In this document: positions 45,824 to 53,613 of the stretch, piece after piece
How positions within the stretch are numbered: position 1 is the first letter of the stretch
Layout of the letters: each line of letters begins with the position of its first letter
DNA from: an uncultured bacterium
GTDB taxonomy: Bacteria; Cyanobacteriota; Vampirovibrionia; Gastranaerophilales; Gastranaerophilaceae
Direction of reading: 5' to 3'
Length of the DNA: 64,000 bases
Assembly: GCA_902462155.1 (NCBI GenBank)
Contig: CABQAQ010000006.1
Span: forward strand, 62,001 to 126,000
Translations under genes and position numbers: made by a program
Notes under the pieces: model-generated
What the model was told of the DNA's origin: nothing
Database searches by the model: none
The model's input: only the letters and a program-made list of their open reading frames with translations

Positions 45824-46291
45824 TTAATCCCGTTTATAAGATTTAACAGTTAATTTATTTTTGAAAAAATTTAGAACAGAAGATTCAATCTCTCGATTAG
45901 TCATTTTATCTTGATTAAAGTATTCTTCTGCAGATTGGTTAGTAAAATATTGACGATATCTTAGTGAGAATACCGGTAGAAATATATTAAAAGATTGATC
46001 ATAAGAAATATCACCTATACGATTTGAAGTATTTGGTTCTACAACCTGAAAACCATATTTATTTGCTGAAATGATTTGTTGTGCGTGCTGGTTTAAAAAT
46101 ATACCTTGAGAATTTTTAACATGTGGACTTACAAACCATACGTCGTCACCTATTATATCCTCTTCTATATAAGTATTGTAATTCATTAACTGCTTAATAT
46201 GATCTGAAGTACCTGAATCAATAATATTAAATATATCCATATCTTGAGGAGCACCTAAATTTTGTCTTTCAGCACTTTTCTTTAAAAAAAA
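45824..46291 (-). pseudogene. Degraded 3' fragment of a calpain-like cysteine protease gene
   Basis: The frame from 46240 (138 residues) contains LNQHAQQIISANKYG and VVEPNTSNRIGD, the His and Asn motifs of the two large protease-like proteins, plus the preceding IIDSGTSDHIKQLMNY block. Homology continues upstream of the first ATG (residues KKSAERQNLGAPQD) to a stop codon at 46292-46294. The whole Cys-containing half is absent, and the groES promoter region begins directly beyond. It is therefore a truncated remnant lacking the nucleophile. A short functional non-catalytic protein is a less likely alternative. Confidence 0.75.
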
Positions 46292-46341
46292 TTATAACAA
46301 TTTACAACCAATTATTAATTTTTTGTTAATGTTTTTAAGAT

Positions 46342-46370
46342 TTTATAGTATTTGATTGTATAAATATAAT
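46342..46370 (+). promoter_or_regulatory. Candidate promoter of groESL
   Basis: -10 TATAAT (46365-46370) with a poor -35 TTTATA (46342-46347) at 17 bases. The ribosome-binding site AAAGGAGGC follows before the ATG at 46416. No CIRCE inverted repeat (TTAGCACTC-N9-GAGTGCTAA) is present. Confidence 0.45.
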
Positions 46371-46415
46371 ATATAAATAAAAAGTAATAATTAGTAAAAA
46401 AGGAGGCTAAAAATC

Positions 46416-46703
46416 ATGTCAATTAAACCGTTATATGACAAACTAGTAATTAAAGTAATCGATGATACACAAACTACATCAGGTGGTATATTTATTCCGG
46501 ATAGTGCAAAAGAAAAACCACAAAAAGGTGAAGTAATAGCAGTAGGAGAAGGTAGAATTTTAGATAATGGAACAAGAGAACCTATGGATGTAAAAGTAGG
46601 TCAAACTGTTTTATATGCTAAATATTCAGGATCTGATGTTAAAATTGATAACGAAACATTCAAAATTTTATCTGTAAAAGATATTCTAGGTATAATTGAA
46701 TAA
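46416..46703 (+). CDS. groS: Co-chaperonin GroES
   Basis: 95 residues. SIKPLYDKLVIKVI, the mobile-loop TTSGGIFIPDSAKEKPQKGEVIAVGEG and KYSGSDVKIDNETF match GroES. Strong AAAGGAGG ribosome-binding site. It caps the GroEL barrel encoded by the next gene, 64 bases downstream. Confidence 0.98.
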   Translation: MSIKPLYDKLVIKVIDDTQTTSGGIFIPDSAKEKPQKGEVIAVGEGRILDNGTREPMDVKVGQTVLYAKYSGSDVKIDNETFKILSVKDILGIIE

Positions 46704-46767
46704 TTTTTCTAGTTAAAAATATTAATAAAACATTTTTAAATACAAATTTTTTTAAGGAGAACTTATC

Positions 46768-48420
46768 ATGGCAAAAAAAATAATTTTTGATGAAAAAGCT
46801 CGTAAGAGTCTTTTAAATGGTATTGATGCAGTAGCCGATGCCGTAAAAGTAACTTTAGGACCAAAAGGAAGAAATGTTATTTTAGAAAAGAGCTTTGGTG
46901 CACCTCAGATTGTAAATGATGGTGTTACAATAGCAAAAGAAATTGAACTTGAAGATGGTTTAGAAAATGCTGGAGCACAATTATTAAAAGAAGTATCTTC
47001 AAGAACAAATGATGTTGCAGGTGATGGAACAACAACAGCTTCTGTTTTAGCTCAAGCGATAGTACGTGAAGGTTTAAAAAACCTTACAGCCGGCGCTAAC
47101 CCTGTTGGTATGAAACGCGGTATTGATAAAGCTGTTAATTTAGCTGTTGAAAAAATCAAATTAATGTCAAAACAAGTAAATTCAAAAGAAATGAGATCTC
47201 AAGTAGCAACTATTTCTGCAGGTAACGATAAGTTTGTAGGTGAGCTTATAGCAGAATCAATGGAAGCTGTAGGTACTGATGGGGTTATTACCGTAGAAGA
47301 ATCTAAGTCATTTGGAACAGAAAAAAAAGTTGTAGAAGGTATGCAGTTTGATAAAGGATATATTTCACCTTATTTTGTTACAGATCCTGAAAGAATGGAA
47401 GCTGTTTTAGAAGATCCTTATGTTCTTTGTGTAAATAAAAAGATCAACTTAATAGCAGATTTAGTTCCTGTTTTAGAAGAAGTAGCTCGTGATGGAAGAT
47501 CTTTATTACTTATAGCAGAAGATGTTGAAGGTGAAGCTTTAGCTACTTTAGTTGTTAATACAATGAGAAAAGTTTTAAGAGCTGTAGCTGTTAAAGCCCC
47601 TGGTTTTGGTGATAGAAGAAAAGCTATGCTTGAAGATATTGCTATTTTAACTGGTGGCCAAATGTTTACAGAAGAACTTGGTATTAAATTAGAAAATGTT
47701 ACTACTCAAATGATGGGTAAAGCAAAAAGAGTTACTGTAACTAAAGATGAAACAACAATAGTTGTTGATGATTCAACAAAAGCTGCTGTTGCTGAAAGAA
47801 TTAAATTAATTAAACGTCAAATTGAGCAATCTGATAGTGATTATGATAAAGAAAAATTACAAGAAAGATTAGCTAAATTATCAGGTGGAGTAGCTGTAAT
47901 AGAAGTAGGTGCTGCTTCAGAAGTTGAATTAAAAGAAAGAAAGTTAAGAATTGAAGATGCTCTAAATGCTACACGTGCTGCTCAAGAAGAAGGTATTGTT
48001 CCTGGTGGCGGTGTTACTTTAGTACGTGTTCAACAATTCTTAGATTCTAAATTAGATTCTGAAAAATTTGCTACTGATGATGAAAAAATTGGTTTCAAAA
48101 TTTTAAGTGCAGCATTAGACGTTCCTTTAAAACAAATAGCTGTAAATGCCGGTGCTAAAGGTGATGTTGTTGTTGACACTGTTAAAAAAGAATCTGATTC
48201 TTATGGATATGATGCTTTAATGAACGAATATGTTGATATGTTCAATACTGGTATTGTTGATCCTGCTAAAGTTACTAGAAGTGCATTAGAAAACGCTGCT
48301 TCTGTTGCATCTATGTTACTTACTACTGAAGCTGCTGTGGTTAACATTAAAGAACCTAAAGCTGCAGCTCCTGCTATGCCTGATATGGGTGCTATGGGTG
48401 GTATGGGCGGTATGATGTAA
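46768..48420 (+). CDS. groL: Chaperonin GroEL
   Basis: 550 residues. AAGGAGA precedes the ATG. Hallmarks: GPKGRNVILEKSFGAP, NDVAGDGTTTASVLAQAI (ATP-binding with catalytic Asp), GIVPGGGVTLV, and the flexible Gly/Met tail GGMGGMM. ATP-dependent folding chamber. The tail is typical of a general-purpose GroEL. It is flanked by accessory genes on both sides. Confidence 0.98.
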   Translation: MAKKIIFDEKARKSLLNGIDAVADAVKVTLGPKGRNVILEKSFGAPQIVNDGVTIAKEIELEDGLENAGAQLLKEVSSRTNDVAGDGTTTASVLAQAIVREGLKNLTAGANPVGMKRGIDKAVNLAVEKIKLMSKQVNSKEMRSQVATISAGNDKFVGELIAESMEAVGTDGVITVEESKSFGTEKKVVEGMQFDKGYISPYFVTDPERMEAVLEDPYVLCVNKKINLIADLVPVLEEVARDGRSLLLIAEDVEGEALATLVVNTMRKVLRAVAVKAPGFGDRRKAMLEDIAILTGGQMFTEELGIKLENVTTQMMGKAKRVTVTKDETTIVVDDSTKAAVAERIKLIKRQIEQSDSDYDKEKLQERLAKLSGGVAVIEVGAASEVELKERKLRIEDALNATRAAQEEGIVPGGGVTLVRVQQFLDSKLDSEKFATDDEKIGFKILSAALDVPLKQIAVNAGAKGDVVVDTVKKESDSYGYDALMNEYVDMFNTGIVDPAKVTRSALENAASVASMLLTTEAAVVNIKEPKAAAPAMPDMGAMGGMGGMM

Positions 48421-48450
48421 TTTATTTACATTTTACTTTCTCATCATTTA

Positions 48451-48478
48451 AAGAGGTAGTTTTAATCTACCTCTTTTT
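48451..48478 (+). terminator. Terminator after groEL
   Basis: Nine-pair stem AAGAGGTAG / CTACCTCTT (48451-48459 with 48467-48475) followed by TTTT. The converging minus-strand gene ends immediately to the right. Confidence 0.9.
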
Positions 48479-48484
48479 TATTTT

Positions 48485-49378
48485 TTATATTTCTCCACGT
48501 GCGAACTGTTTTTGAATATCTAAGATACAATCATCCAGAAAATCATATTGTTTCGGCTTGTTTCGAAAATGTGTATCTATCTTATAACACTTATTATTTA
48601 CCTTTATTACATTATAGGCATGACTTTCATCTTTTGTTATCATTGGCATTGATTTTATATTTATGCTATCAAGTAAAAAACACACTAATAATGCTTTATG
48701 TCTACAAACACCTAGATTTAACAATATCCCTTTCATACTTTGGTCAAAATTTTTCATTTCATTTGTTTCTTCAATATTTTTGTTATAATAATGATTTACT
48801 ATTTTTGATTGTAAAATTTTATCTTCTTTAGAGCCTGCTTTAGGATAAACTTGATCTACTATTTCTTGTAGACTTTTATATATATGATCAATATTAAGAT
48901 TATTATTTATTTTAGATTTAAATAAATCAATACATTTATTTTTAATTTCTGTCACATCAACATCAGAAACCTCTTTATTTACCGTTTCCATAACAGCAAT
49001 TGTTTTCTTTTTATTAAATTGGCTATAAATTAATTTAGATAAATCTTCATATTTTTTTAATATATTTTGAATATCTTTTTGTGCATTTTGTATAACTCCG
49101 GATTTGTCTTTACTTATAATGCTATTAGTTATATATCTAGGATAATGAATATCTTGAAATAAAACAGTTTGACCGGACATTATACTTAAATCTACTTGTT
49201 TTTTATCTTCTTTTTTTTGATTATTATTTATATTTTTAATAATATTTGGCAACATTTCTTTTGTTTTAGTATCTTTTATTGGTTTCTTACTAAGATTAAA
49301 AACATTTTTTTTATATTTATGTTCTATTTTAGCTTGTTTTAAAGCTTTATTCTTTAAATATAAAAGATTATTACTCAT
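48485..49378 (-). CDS. Transglutaminase-like cysteine protease-fold protein
   Basis: 297 residues. The C-terminal third carries GVCRHKALLVCFLLDSINIKS with Cys225, SHAYNVIKVNNKCYKID with His253 and Asp268. This is the order and spacing of the Cys-His-Asp triad of the transglutaminase-like/EDR1-type papain fold. The N-terminal 130 residues are very basic and Lys/Asn-rich. No signal peptide. Enzyme activity and substrate are unknown. Its location beside calpain-like genes and small membrane proteins suggests the same accessory set, which is an inference. Confidence 0.65.
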   Translation of the reverse strand: MSNNLLYLKNKALKQAKIEHKYKKNVFNLSKKPIKDTKTKEMLPNIIKNINNNQKKEDKKQVDLSIMSGQTVLFQDIHYPRYITNSIISKDKSGVIQNAQKDIQNILKKYEDLSKLIYSQFNKKKTIAVMETVNKEVSDVDVTEIKNKCIDLFKSKINNNLNIDHIYKSLQEIVDQVYPKAGSKEDKILQSKIVNHYYNKNIEETNEMKNFDQSMKGILLNLGVCRHKALLVCFLLDSINIKSMPMITKDESHAYNVIKVNNKCYKIDTHFRNKPKQYDFLDDCILDIQKQFARGEI

Positions 49379-49490
49379 AAATGCCTCAAATTTTTGTTTA
49401 ATACTTTAGTATTAAACAAAAAAATAATAAAAAAATTGTCAAAAAATTACAACTAAAACAAAAATTTTATTAAAATTAAGTAAAAGTATA

Positions 49491-50009
49491 CTAGCAATTT
49501 TTATCGAACTTATCTAATTGTTTTTTAGCCTTTTTATATTGTAAAACAGAATCTATAATATTAGCCAAACAAACACTACCAAAACCTAAAGCAGCACCTA
49601 TTTTACCCTGTTTATCCAAATTTTTCTTATTATCATCTAAAAATACACCTAAACATACCAATGGGGTTATAATCGGAGCTAACGATCTTAAAAATATAGA
49701 TTTTTTTATTTCTTTATCTTTATCTTTTTTATTTTTTAAATCTATTACTGTTTCCCGTAAAAATACAGAAGTCCAAGCCCCCATAAACAAAAAGTCTAAA
49801 ACCGGAGAAAAAAGTTTATTTGATCCTATAGGAGTTAATAGCTTATTCATAGAGATAATTAAAGATCCTTTTGCCAAAAAAGTTGAAAAAGATGGTTTTA
49901 TTACTATTTGATTATTATTTTCACTATTTTCTTTTTTATATTTACCTTTAAATTTTTCTTCCGTAGTTTTTAATCTATTATTTATGCCAATAATATTATG
50001 AATTTTCAT
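49491..50009 (-). CDS. Membrane protein of duplicated module (copy A1), function unknown
   Basis: 172 residues. The N-terminal 35 residues are charged, with KFKGKYK at 19-25 (FKG-like motif). Then IVIKPSFSTF, hydrophobic segments at about 45-85 and 110-125, and a C-terminal KQGKIGAALGFGSVCLANI helix followed by a Lys-rich tail ending in NC. It is a paralogue of the 164-residue protein at 50410-50904. The last 42 residues of the two are identical while the N-terminal halves have diverged. No recognised family. Confidence 0.6.
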   Translation of the reverse strand: MKIHNIIGINNRLKTTEEKFKGKYKKENSENNNQIVIKPSFSTFLAKGSLIISMNKLLTPIGSNKLFSPVLDFLFMGAWTSVFLRETVIDLKNKKDKDKEIKKSIFLRSLAPIITPLVCLGVFLDDNKKNLDKQGKIGAALGFGSVCLANIIDSVLQYKKAKKQLDKFDKNC

Positions 50010-50024
50010 AATTTCCTCTATCTA

Positions 50025-50210
50025 TTATTTACCATGTTTTCTAGCTACATCTTTGCAAATTTTAATAGTAGTTTTCGTAACTTTCCTACCTGATACATAA
50101 TTTGCTAAACCATTAATAACCGGTGTTATAGCTGGGATATCTATTCCTTCTAAATTAGCTAAAATCATTTCTCCTACAGCAGGTAATTTCTCTCCTAACT
50201 TTTTATATAA
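50025..50210 (-). pseudogene. Deleted remnant of module gene B (copy B2)
   Basis: On the minus strand this reads GEKLPAVGEMILANLEG and, later, LANYVSGRKVTKTTIKICK, DVARKHGK and a stop. It matches the C-terminus of the copy at 50923 (ISNTVSGKQTTEDTIKACK, EVAKRHGK). The sequence upstream matches the leader of the other copy up to its ribosome-binding site, then jumps straight into the C-terminal coding part. The start codon and N-terminal section have been deleted. Confidence 0.75.
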
Positions 50211-50409
50211 CTAACACAAAACAACTATTTGGTTAAAAATCGTAATAAATTTTATTTGCTAGGTTAAAGTTTAAATTTAAATTATTTTTACAAAAGTTAA
50301 CGTAATTTATTCTAAAATATAATAATAAATTGACTAAAAGGATACTTTTTTACTATTTTGCATTCTTCTCTTTAGATGAATATATATAATTAAGAATATT
50401 ATAAAAGCA
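50188..50409 (-). repeat. Module leader/spacer repeat, copy 2
   Basis: AT-rich spacer with distinctive landmarks such as AACAACTATTTGGTTAAAAATC and GACTAAAAGGATACTTTTT in shorter parts. It recurs at about 51598-51830 (offset about 1,410-1,420 bases) with scattered substitutions and small indels. It marks the boundary of the duplicated unit. Confidence 0.85.
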
Positions 50410-50904
50410 CTAGCAATTTTTATCGAACTTATCTAATTGTTTTTTAGCCTTTTTATACTGCAAAACAGAATCTATAATATTAGCCAAACACACACTACCG
50501 AAACCTAAAGCAGCACCTATTTTACCCTGTTTATTTAATTTTTGTTTATTACTATTCAAAAACCCTCCTAAACAAGCTAATGGAAGACCTATAGGAGCTA
50601 TAGAATTTAAAATAATATCATCTTTTAATGCTTGTTTTTTATCAGTATCATTTGTAACATCAATTGTTCGTTCCCGTAAAAAAAGAAAAGATAGAGATCC
50701 TAATAAAAAAAATGTAAACGGATATTTAAATATACTATTAGTTTCAGGAACCTCGTTGGGATACATTGAAACCATTAATGCACCTTTGGAAATATAAGTT
50801 GATAAGGATGGTTTTATTACTATTTTCTGTTCATTATTTTTTTTATCTTCATTTGATTTAAAGTTTAAATTAAATGAATTATTATTTAAATTGTTAATTT
50901 TCAT
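50410..50904 (-). CDS. Membrane protein of duplicated module (copy A2), function unknown
   Basis: 164 residues. Starts MKINNLNNNSFNLNFKSNED (FKS at 15-17), then IVIKPSLSTYISKGALMVSMY, hydrophobic stretches at about 60-80 and 105-120, and the same C-terminal sequence as copy A1. In the DNA, about the last 125 bases of A1 and A2 differ at only four positions, while upstream they differ widely, which suggests gene conversion or strong constraint on the tail. Function unknown. Confidence 0.6.
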   Translation of the reverse strand: MKINNLNNNSFNLNFKSNEDKKNNEQKIVIKPSLSTYISKGALMVSMYPNEVPETNSIFKYPFTFFLLGSLSFLFLRERTIDVTNDTDKKQALKDDIILNSIAPIGLPLACLGGFLNSNKQKLNKQGKIGAALGFGSVCLANIIDSVLQYKKAKKQLDKFDKNC

Positions 50905-50922
50905 AATAATACTCCTGAAGAA

Positions 50923-51594
50923 TTATTTACCATGTCTTTTTGCGACTTCTTTACAAGCTTTGATAGTATCTTCTGTAGTTTGTTTACCGGATACAGTATT
51001 AGAAATAGCATTAACAACAACTCCTACACCAGAGATTTCTTTCCCCATTTCTTTAGCATAAGTTACCGCAATTTCTGCTATAGATGACACATTATTTTCT
51101 CTAGGTTTAACCATAGCTTTTACTTCTTTTACTTCTTCATCATTTAAGTCATAACATTCTTTAGCAATTATATTTACTATAGCTTTATTGTATTGTTTTG
51201 CAACAAGTTTATCATTAATTATACCACCTGTAGATAAAACCCACACATCATACCATCTTTTTGAGATTTAGCAGAGTTATATGATTACCAACTAATCTTC
51301 CTGAACGTTCCCTTGGAGAACTTGGTTTATTTCTTAATGTTCGTATACTTTCTTCTAAAAAAGTATTTCGATTAGTTTCATTTAACATACTTAAACTTGT
51401 AATTACTGCTTCTTGTATAATTAAATCTTTTTTATTTTTAGGCCCGCCAAACGAGATATTATTTCCGGATGATAATTTTTTATTATATACAGAAGAATCT
51501 GAACTCTTATTAATAACGTTTTATTTTTTTACATCTTGACACATACCATTTTTCGAATTCACACTTTTATAAGTGTTGAGTGTTGAATTTTCAT
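50923..51594 (-). pseudogene. Frameshifted module gene B (copy B1)
   Basis: An ATG at 51594 with an AGGAGA site starts MKIQHSTLIKV and stops at once. Another frame then carries NKSSDSSVYNKK and NNISFGGPKNKKDLII through LRNKPSSPRERSGRLVGNH, with an in-frame stop near 51522. A further shift near 51255 is needed to reach the last 107 codons (a GTG start at 51246 could open this part alone), which end EVAKRHGK. At least two frameshifts or stops break the gene, so it is probably a pseudogene; sequencing errors in homopolymers are an alternative. It carries an FGG version of the N-terminal motif. Confidence 0.65.
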
Positions 51595-51597
51595 AAA

Positions 51598-51830
51598 ATT
51601 TCTCTCCTAACTTTTATATAACTAACGCAAAACAACTATTTGGTTAAAAATCATAATAAATTTTATTTGCTAGGTTAAAGTTTAAATTTAAATTATTTTT
51701 TACAAAAGTTAACATAATTTATTCTAAAATATAACAATAAATTGACTAAAAGGATACTTTTTCACTATTTTATATTCTTCCCTCTGGATGAAAAAATAAT
51801 TAAAAATATTAAAATGGCACTAACAATTTT
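51598..51830 (-). repeat. Module leader/spacer repeat, copy 1
   Basis: Counterpart of 50188-50409, with scattered substitutions. It lies just upstream, in the minus direction, of the broken gene B1. Confidence 0.85.
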
Positions 51831-51895
51831 TATCAAATATATCTAATTATTATTTAGTCTTTTTATATCATAAAATAGAACCTGTTAGTTAATAT
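51830..51895 (-). pseudogene. 3' remnant of a third gene A copy (A3)
   Basis: CTAACAATTTTTATCAAATA and the following 45 bases align with the 3' ends of copies A1 and A2 (CTAGCAATTTTTATCGAACT onward) with about 15-20% differences, then similarity ends. Only about the last 20 codons remain. Confidence 0.7.
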
Positions 51896-51920
51896 AATAA
51901 AAAGTCAAAAAATTAAAAAT

Positions 51921-51951
51921 AAAAAGCCTATGTAGTGTTTACATAAGCTTT
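51921..51951 (-). terminator. Terminator of the infA-rpsI operon
   Basis: Stem of AAAGC and TATGTA with TACATA and GCTTT (51923-51934 with 51940-51951, one mismatch). On the minus strand it is followed by a T-rich tract of about 20 bases. Confidence 0.8.
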
Positions 51952-51992
51952 CAAAAATAATCTTATAAATAAAATTTGCTGTAAGAAAAAGA

Positions 51993-52388
51993 TTATCTTT
52001 TAGAGAATTGGAATCTTTTTCTAGCTCTTTTACGTCCATATTTTTTACGTTCTTTAACACGAGCATCACGAGTTAAAAGCCCTTCAGCTTTTAATACAGC
52101 TTTATATTCTTCATTATATTTAAGTAAAGCACGAGCAATACCGTGACGTATAGCACCAGCTTGAGATGCAATACCGCCTCCAATAGCTTTTACACGTACA
52201 TCAAATTTATCAACACTGTCAGTAAGAGCTAGAGGTTTAAAGATCATCATTTCAAGTGAAGGTAAATTACCGAAATAATTTTCTAAAGTACGGCCATTTA
52301 CAATAACTCTACCTTTACCATTTACTAATTTAACAACAGCAATAGAAGTCTTTCTACGACCAGTTGCAATAATTTCTTTTTCTGCCAT
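51993..52388 (-). CDS. rpsI: 30S ribosomal protein S9
   Basis: 131 residues. ATGRRKTSIAVVKLVNGKG at the start, GGGIASQAGAIRHGIARAL, and the C-terminal RKKYGRKRARKRFQFSKR whose tail contacts P-site tRNA. Its ATG overlaps the rplM stop codon (TAATG). Last gene of the operon. Confidence 0.97.
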   Translation of the reverse strand: MAEKEIIATGRRKTSIAVVKLVNGKGRVIVNGRTLENYFGNLPSLEMMIFKPLALTDSVDKFDVRVKAIGGGIASQAGAIRHGIARALLKYNEEYKAVLKAEGLLTRDARVKERKKYGRKRARKRFQFSKR

Positions 52389-52828
52389 TATTTGATCTCC
52401 ATTTCATTGTAAACGATAGGCTTTTGAGCTTCATGCGGATGATTAGCATCTGCATACACTTTCAATTTAGTAAATTGTTGAGCCCCAAGAGTATTATGAG
52501 GTAACATACCTTTAACAGCTTTTTCAAGAGCTTTTGTTGGATCTTTTGCCATTAAGTCTTTAAAAGCTATAGATTTTAAACCACCAGGATAACCTGAGTG
52601 AGAATAATATATTTTATCAGTTTCTTTATTACCTGATACTTTGATTTTAGAACTATTAATAACCACAACAAAATCTCCGGTATCAACATTTGGAGTAAAG
52701 TTAGGTTTATTTTTCCCTCTTAAGATATTAGCAATTGTAGAAGCTAATCTACCTAAAGTCTTGCCTTCAGCATCTATAAGATACCATTTCTTTTCTACCT
52801 CAAGAGGCTTAGCTGAATAAGTTTTCAT
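52388..52828 (-). CDS. rplM: 50S ribosomal protein L13
   Basis: 146 residues. KKWYLIDAEGKTLGRLASTIA, GDFVVVINSSKIKVSGNK and GMLPHNTLGAQQFTKLKVY are L13 signatures. It overlaps truA by 20 bases and rpsI by one base. Confidence 0.97.
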   Translation of the reverse strand: MKTYSAKPLEVEKKWYLIDAEGKTLGRLASTIANILRGKNKPNFTPNVDTGDFVVVINSSKIKVSGNKETDKIYYSHSGYPGGLKSIAFKDLMAKDPTKALEKAVKGMLPHNTLGAQQFTKLKVYADANHPHEAQKPIVYNEMEIK

Positions 52829-53600
52829 TATTATATGCCTCCATTATATTTTCTTTATTATAGTATACATTCATTAAAGTAAGTCCATCTGGACTAATAG
52901 TTGGACCAGCATTAACTCTAGATTTTGAATCTAAAATTTCTTTCATTTTCGACGGGTCAAAAGATTTCTTCTCTATCATTAATACAGTCCCTATAATTGT
53001 TCGAATCATTTTATACAAGAATCTATCCGCTAAAAAATCAAAGTATATAAGATCATTAGGAAATCTTTGACACTTTGCTATAAGCATATTACATACTTTA
53101 GCAGGATTATCCGTATTGACACTTTTAAAAGAAGTAAAATCGTGAACACCTATAAGATAACTTAAAGATTGATTCATTCTTTCAACGCTTAACTTATTTC
53201 TTACCAATAATGAATGGTAATCAAAAGGACTACGATAAATACGATTTGTTATTCTATATCTATACCATCTGGCTTTTGCTGATAATTGAGCGTGAAAATC
53301 AGATTCTACTTTATTAATCTCTGTCACACTAATGGACTGAGGTAGGATACCATTGACTGCATTAATGAATTTAAAATCATCATTAAAATCAAATGAAGTA
53401 TCAAAATGTGCCACCTGACCTCTAGCGTGAACTTTTGCATCAGTACGTCCTGATAAAACGATTTTTTTAGTATTATTTTTTGTCAAAGTACAAATAGCAT
53501 TTTCAAGTGCTTCTTGTATAGTTGGTTTATCTGGTTGTTTTTGTGATCCGTAAAAATCAGAACCAATATACTCTACTTTTATTTTATAACGTTGAGTCAT
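52809..53600 (-). CDS. truA: tRNA pseudouridine synthase A
   Basis: 263 residues. Isomerises uridines 38-40 in the anticodon arm. The catalytic Asp is Asp54 in GRTDAKVHARG; YIGSDFYGSQKQP near the N-terminus and FLYKMIRTIIGTVLMI are further family motifs. Located between rplQ and rplM, the common arrangement. Confidence 0.95.
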   Translation of the reverse strand: MTQRYKIKVEYIGSDFYGSQKQPDKPTIQEALENAICTLTKNNTKKIVLSGRTDAKVHARGQVAHFDTSFDFNDDFKFINAVNGILPQSISVTEINKVESDFHAQLSAKARWYRYRITNRIYRSPFDYHSLLVRNKLSVERMNQSLSYLIGVHDFTSFKSVNTDNPAKVCNMLIAKCQRFPNDLIYFDFLADRFLYKMIRTIIGTVLMIEKKSFDPSKMKEILDSKSRVNAGPTISPDGLTLMNVYYNKENIMEAYNNENLFS

Positions 53601-53613
53601 CTTATATTAATTA

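Larger units (their letters stand above)
51595..51992. other. Non-coding region between module gene B1 and rpsI
   Basis: About 400 bases holding the spacer repeat, the remnant of a third copy of gene A and the rpsI terminator, each listed separately. No intact gene is seen. Confidence 0.7.

Noticed and set aside
46295..46415. CIRCE heat-shock operator before groESL
   Set aside because: No TTAGCACTC/GAGTGCTAA inverted repeat is present; only a plain promoter candidate can be placed.
39499..51900. Prophage or transposon explanation of the accessory island
   Set aside because: No integrase, transposase, terminal inverted repeats or attachment site seen; only local duplications.
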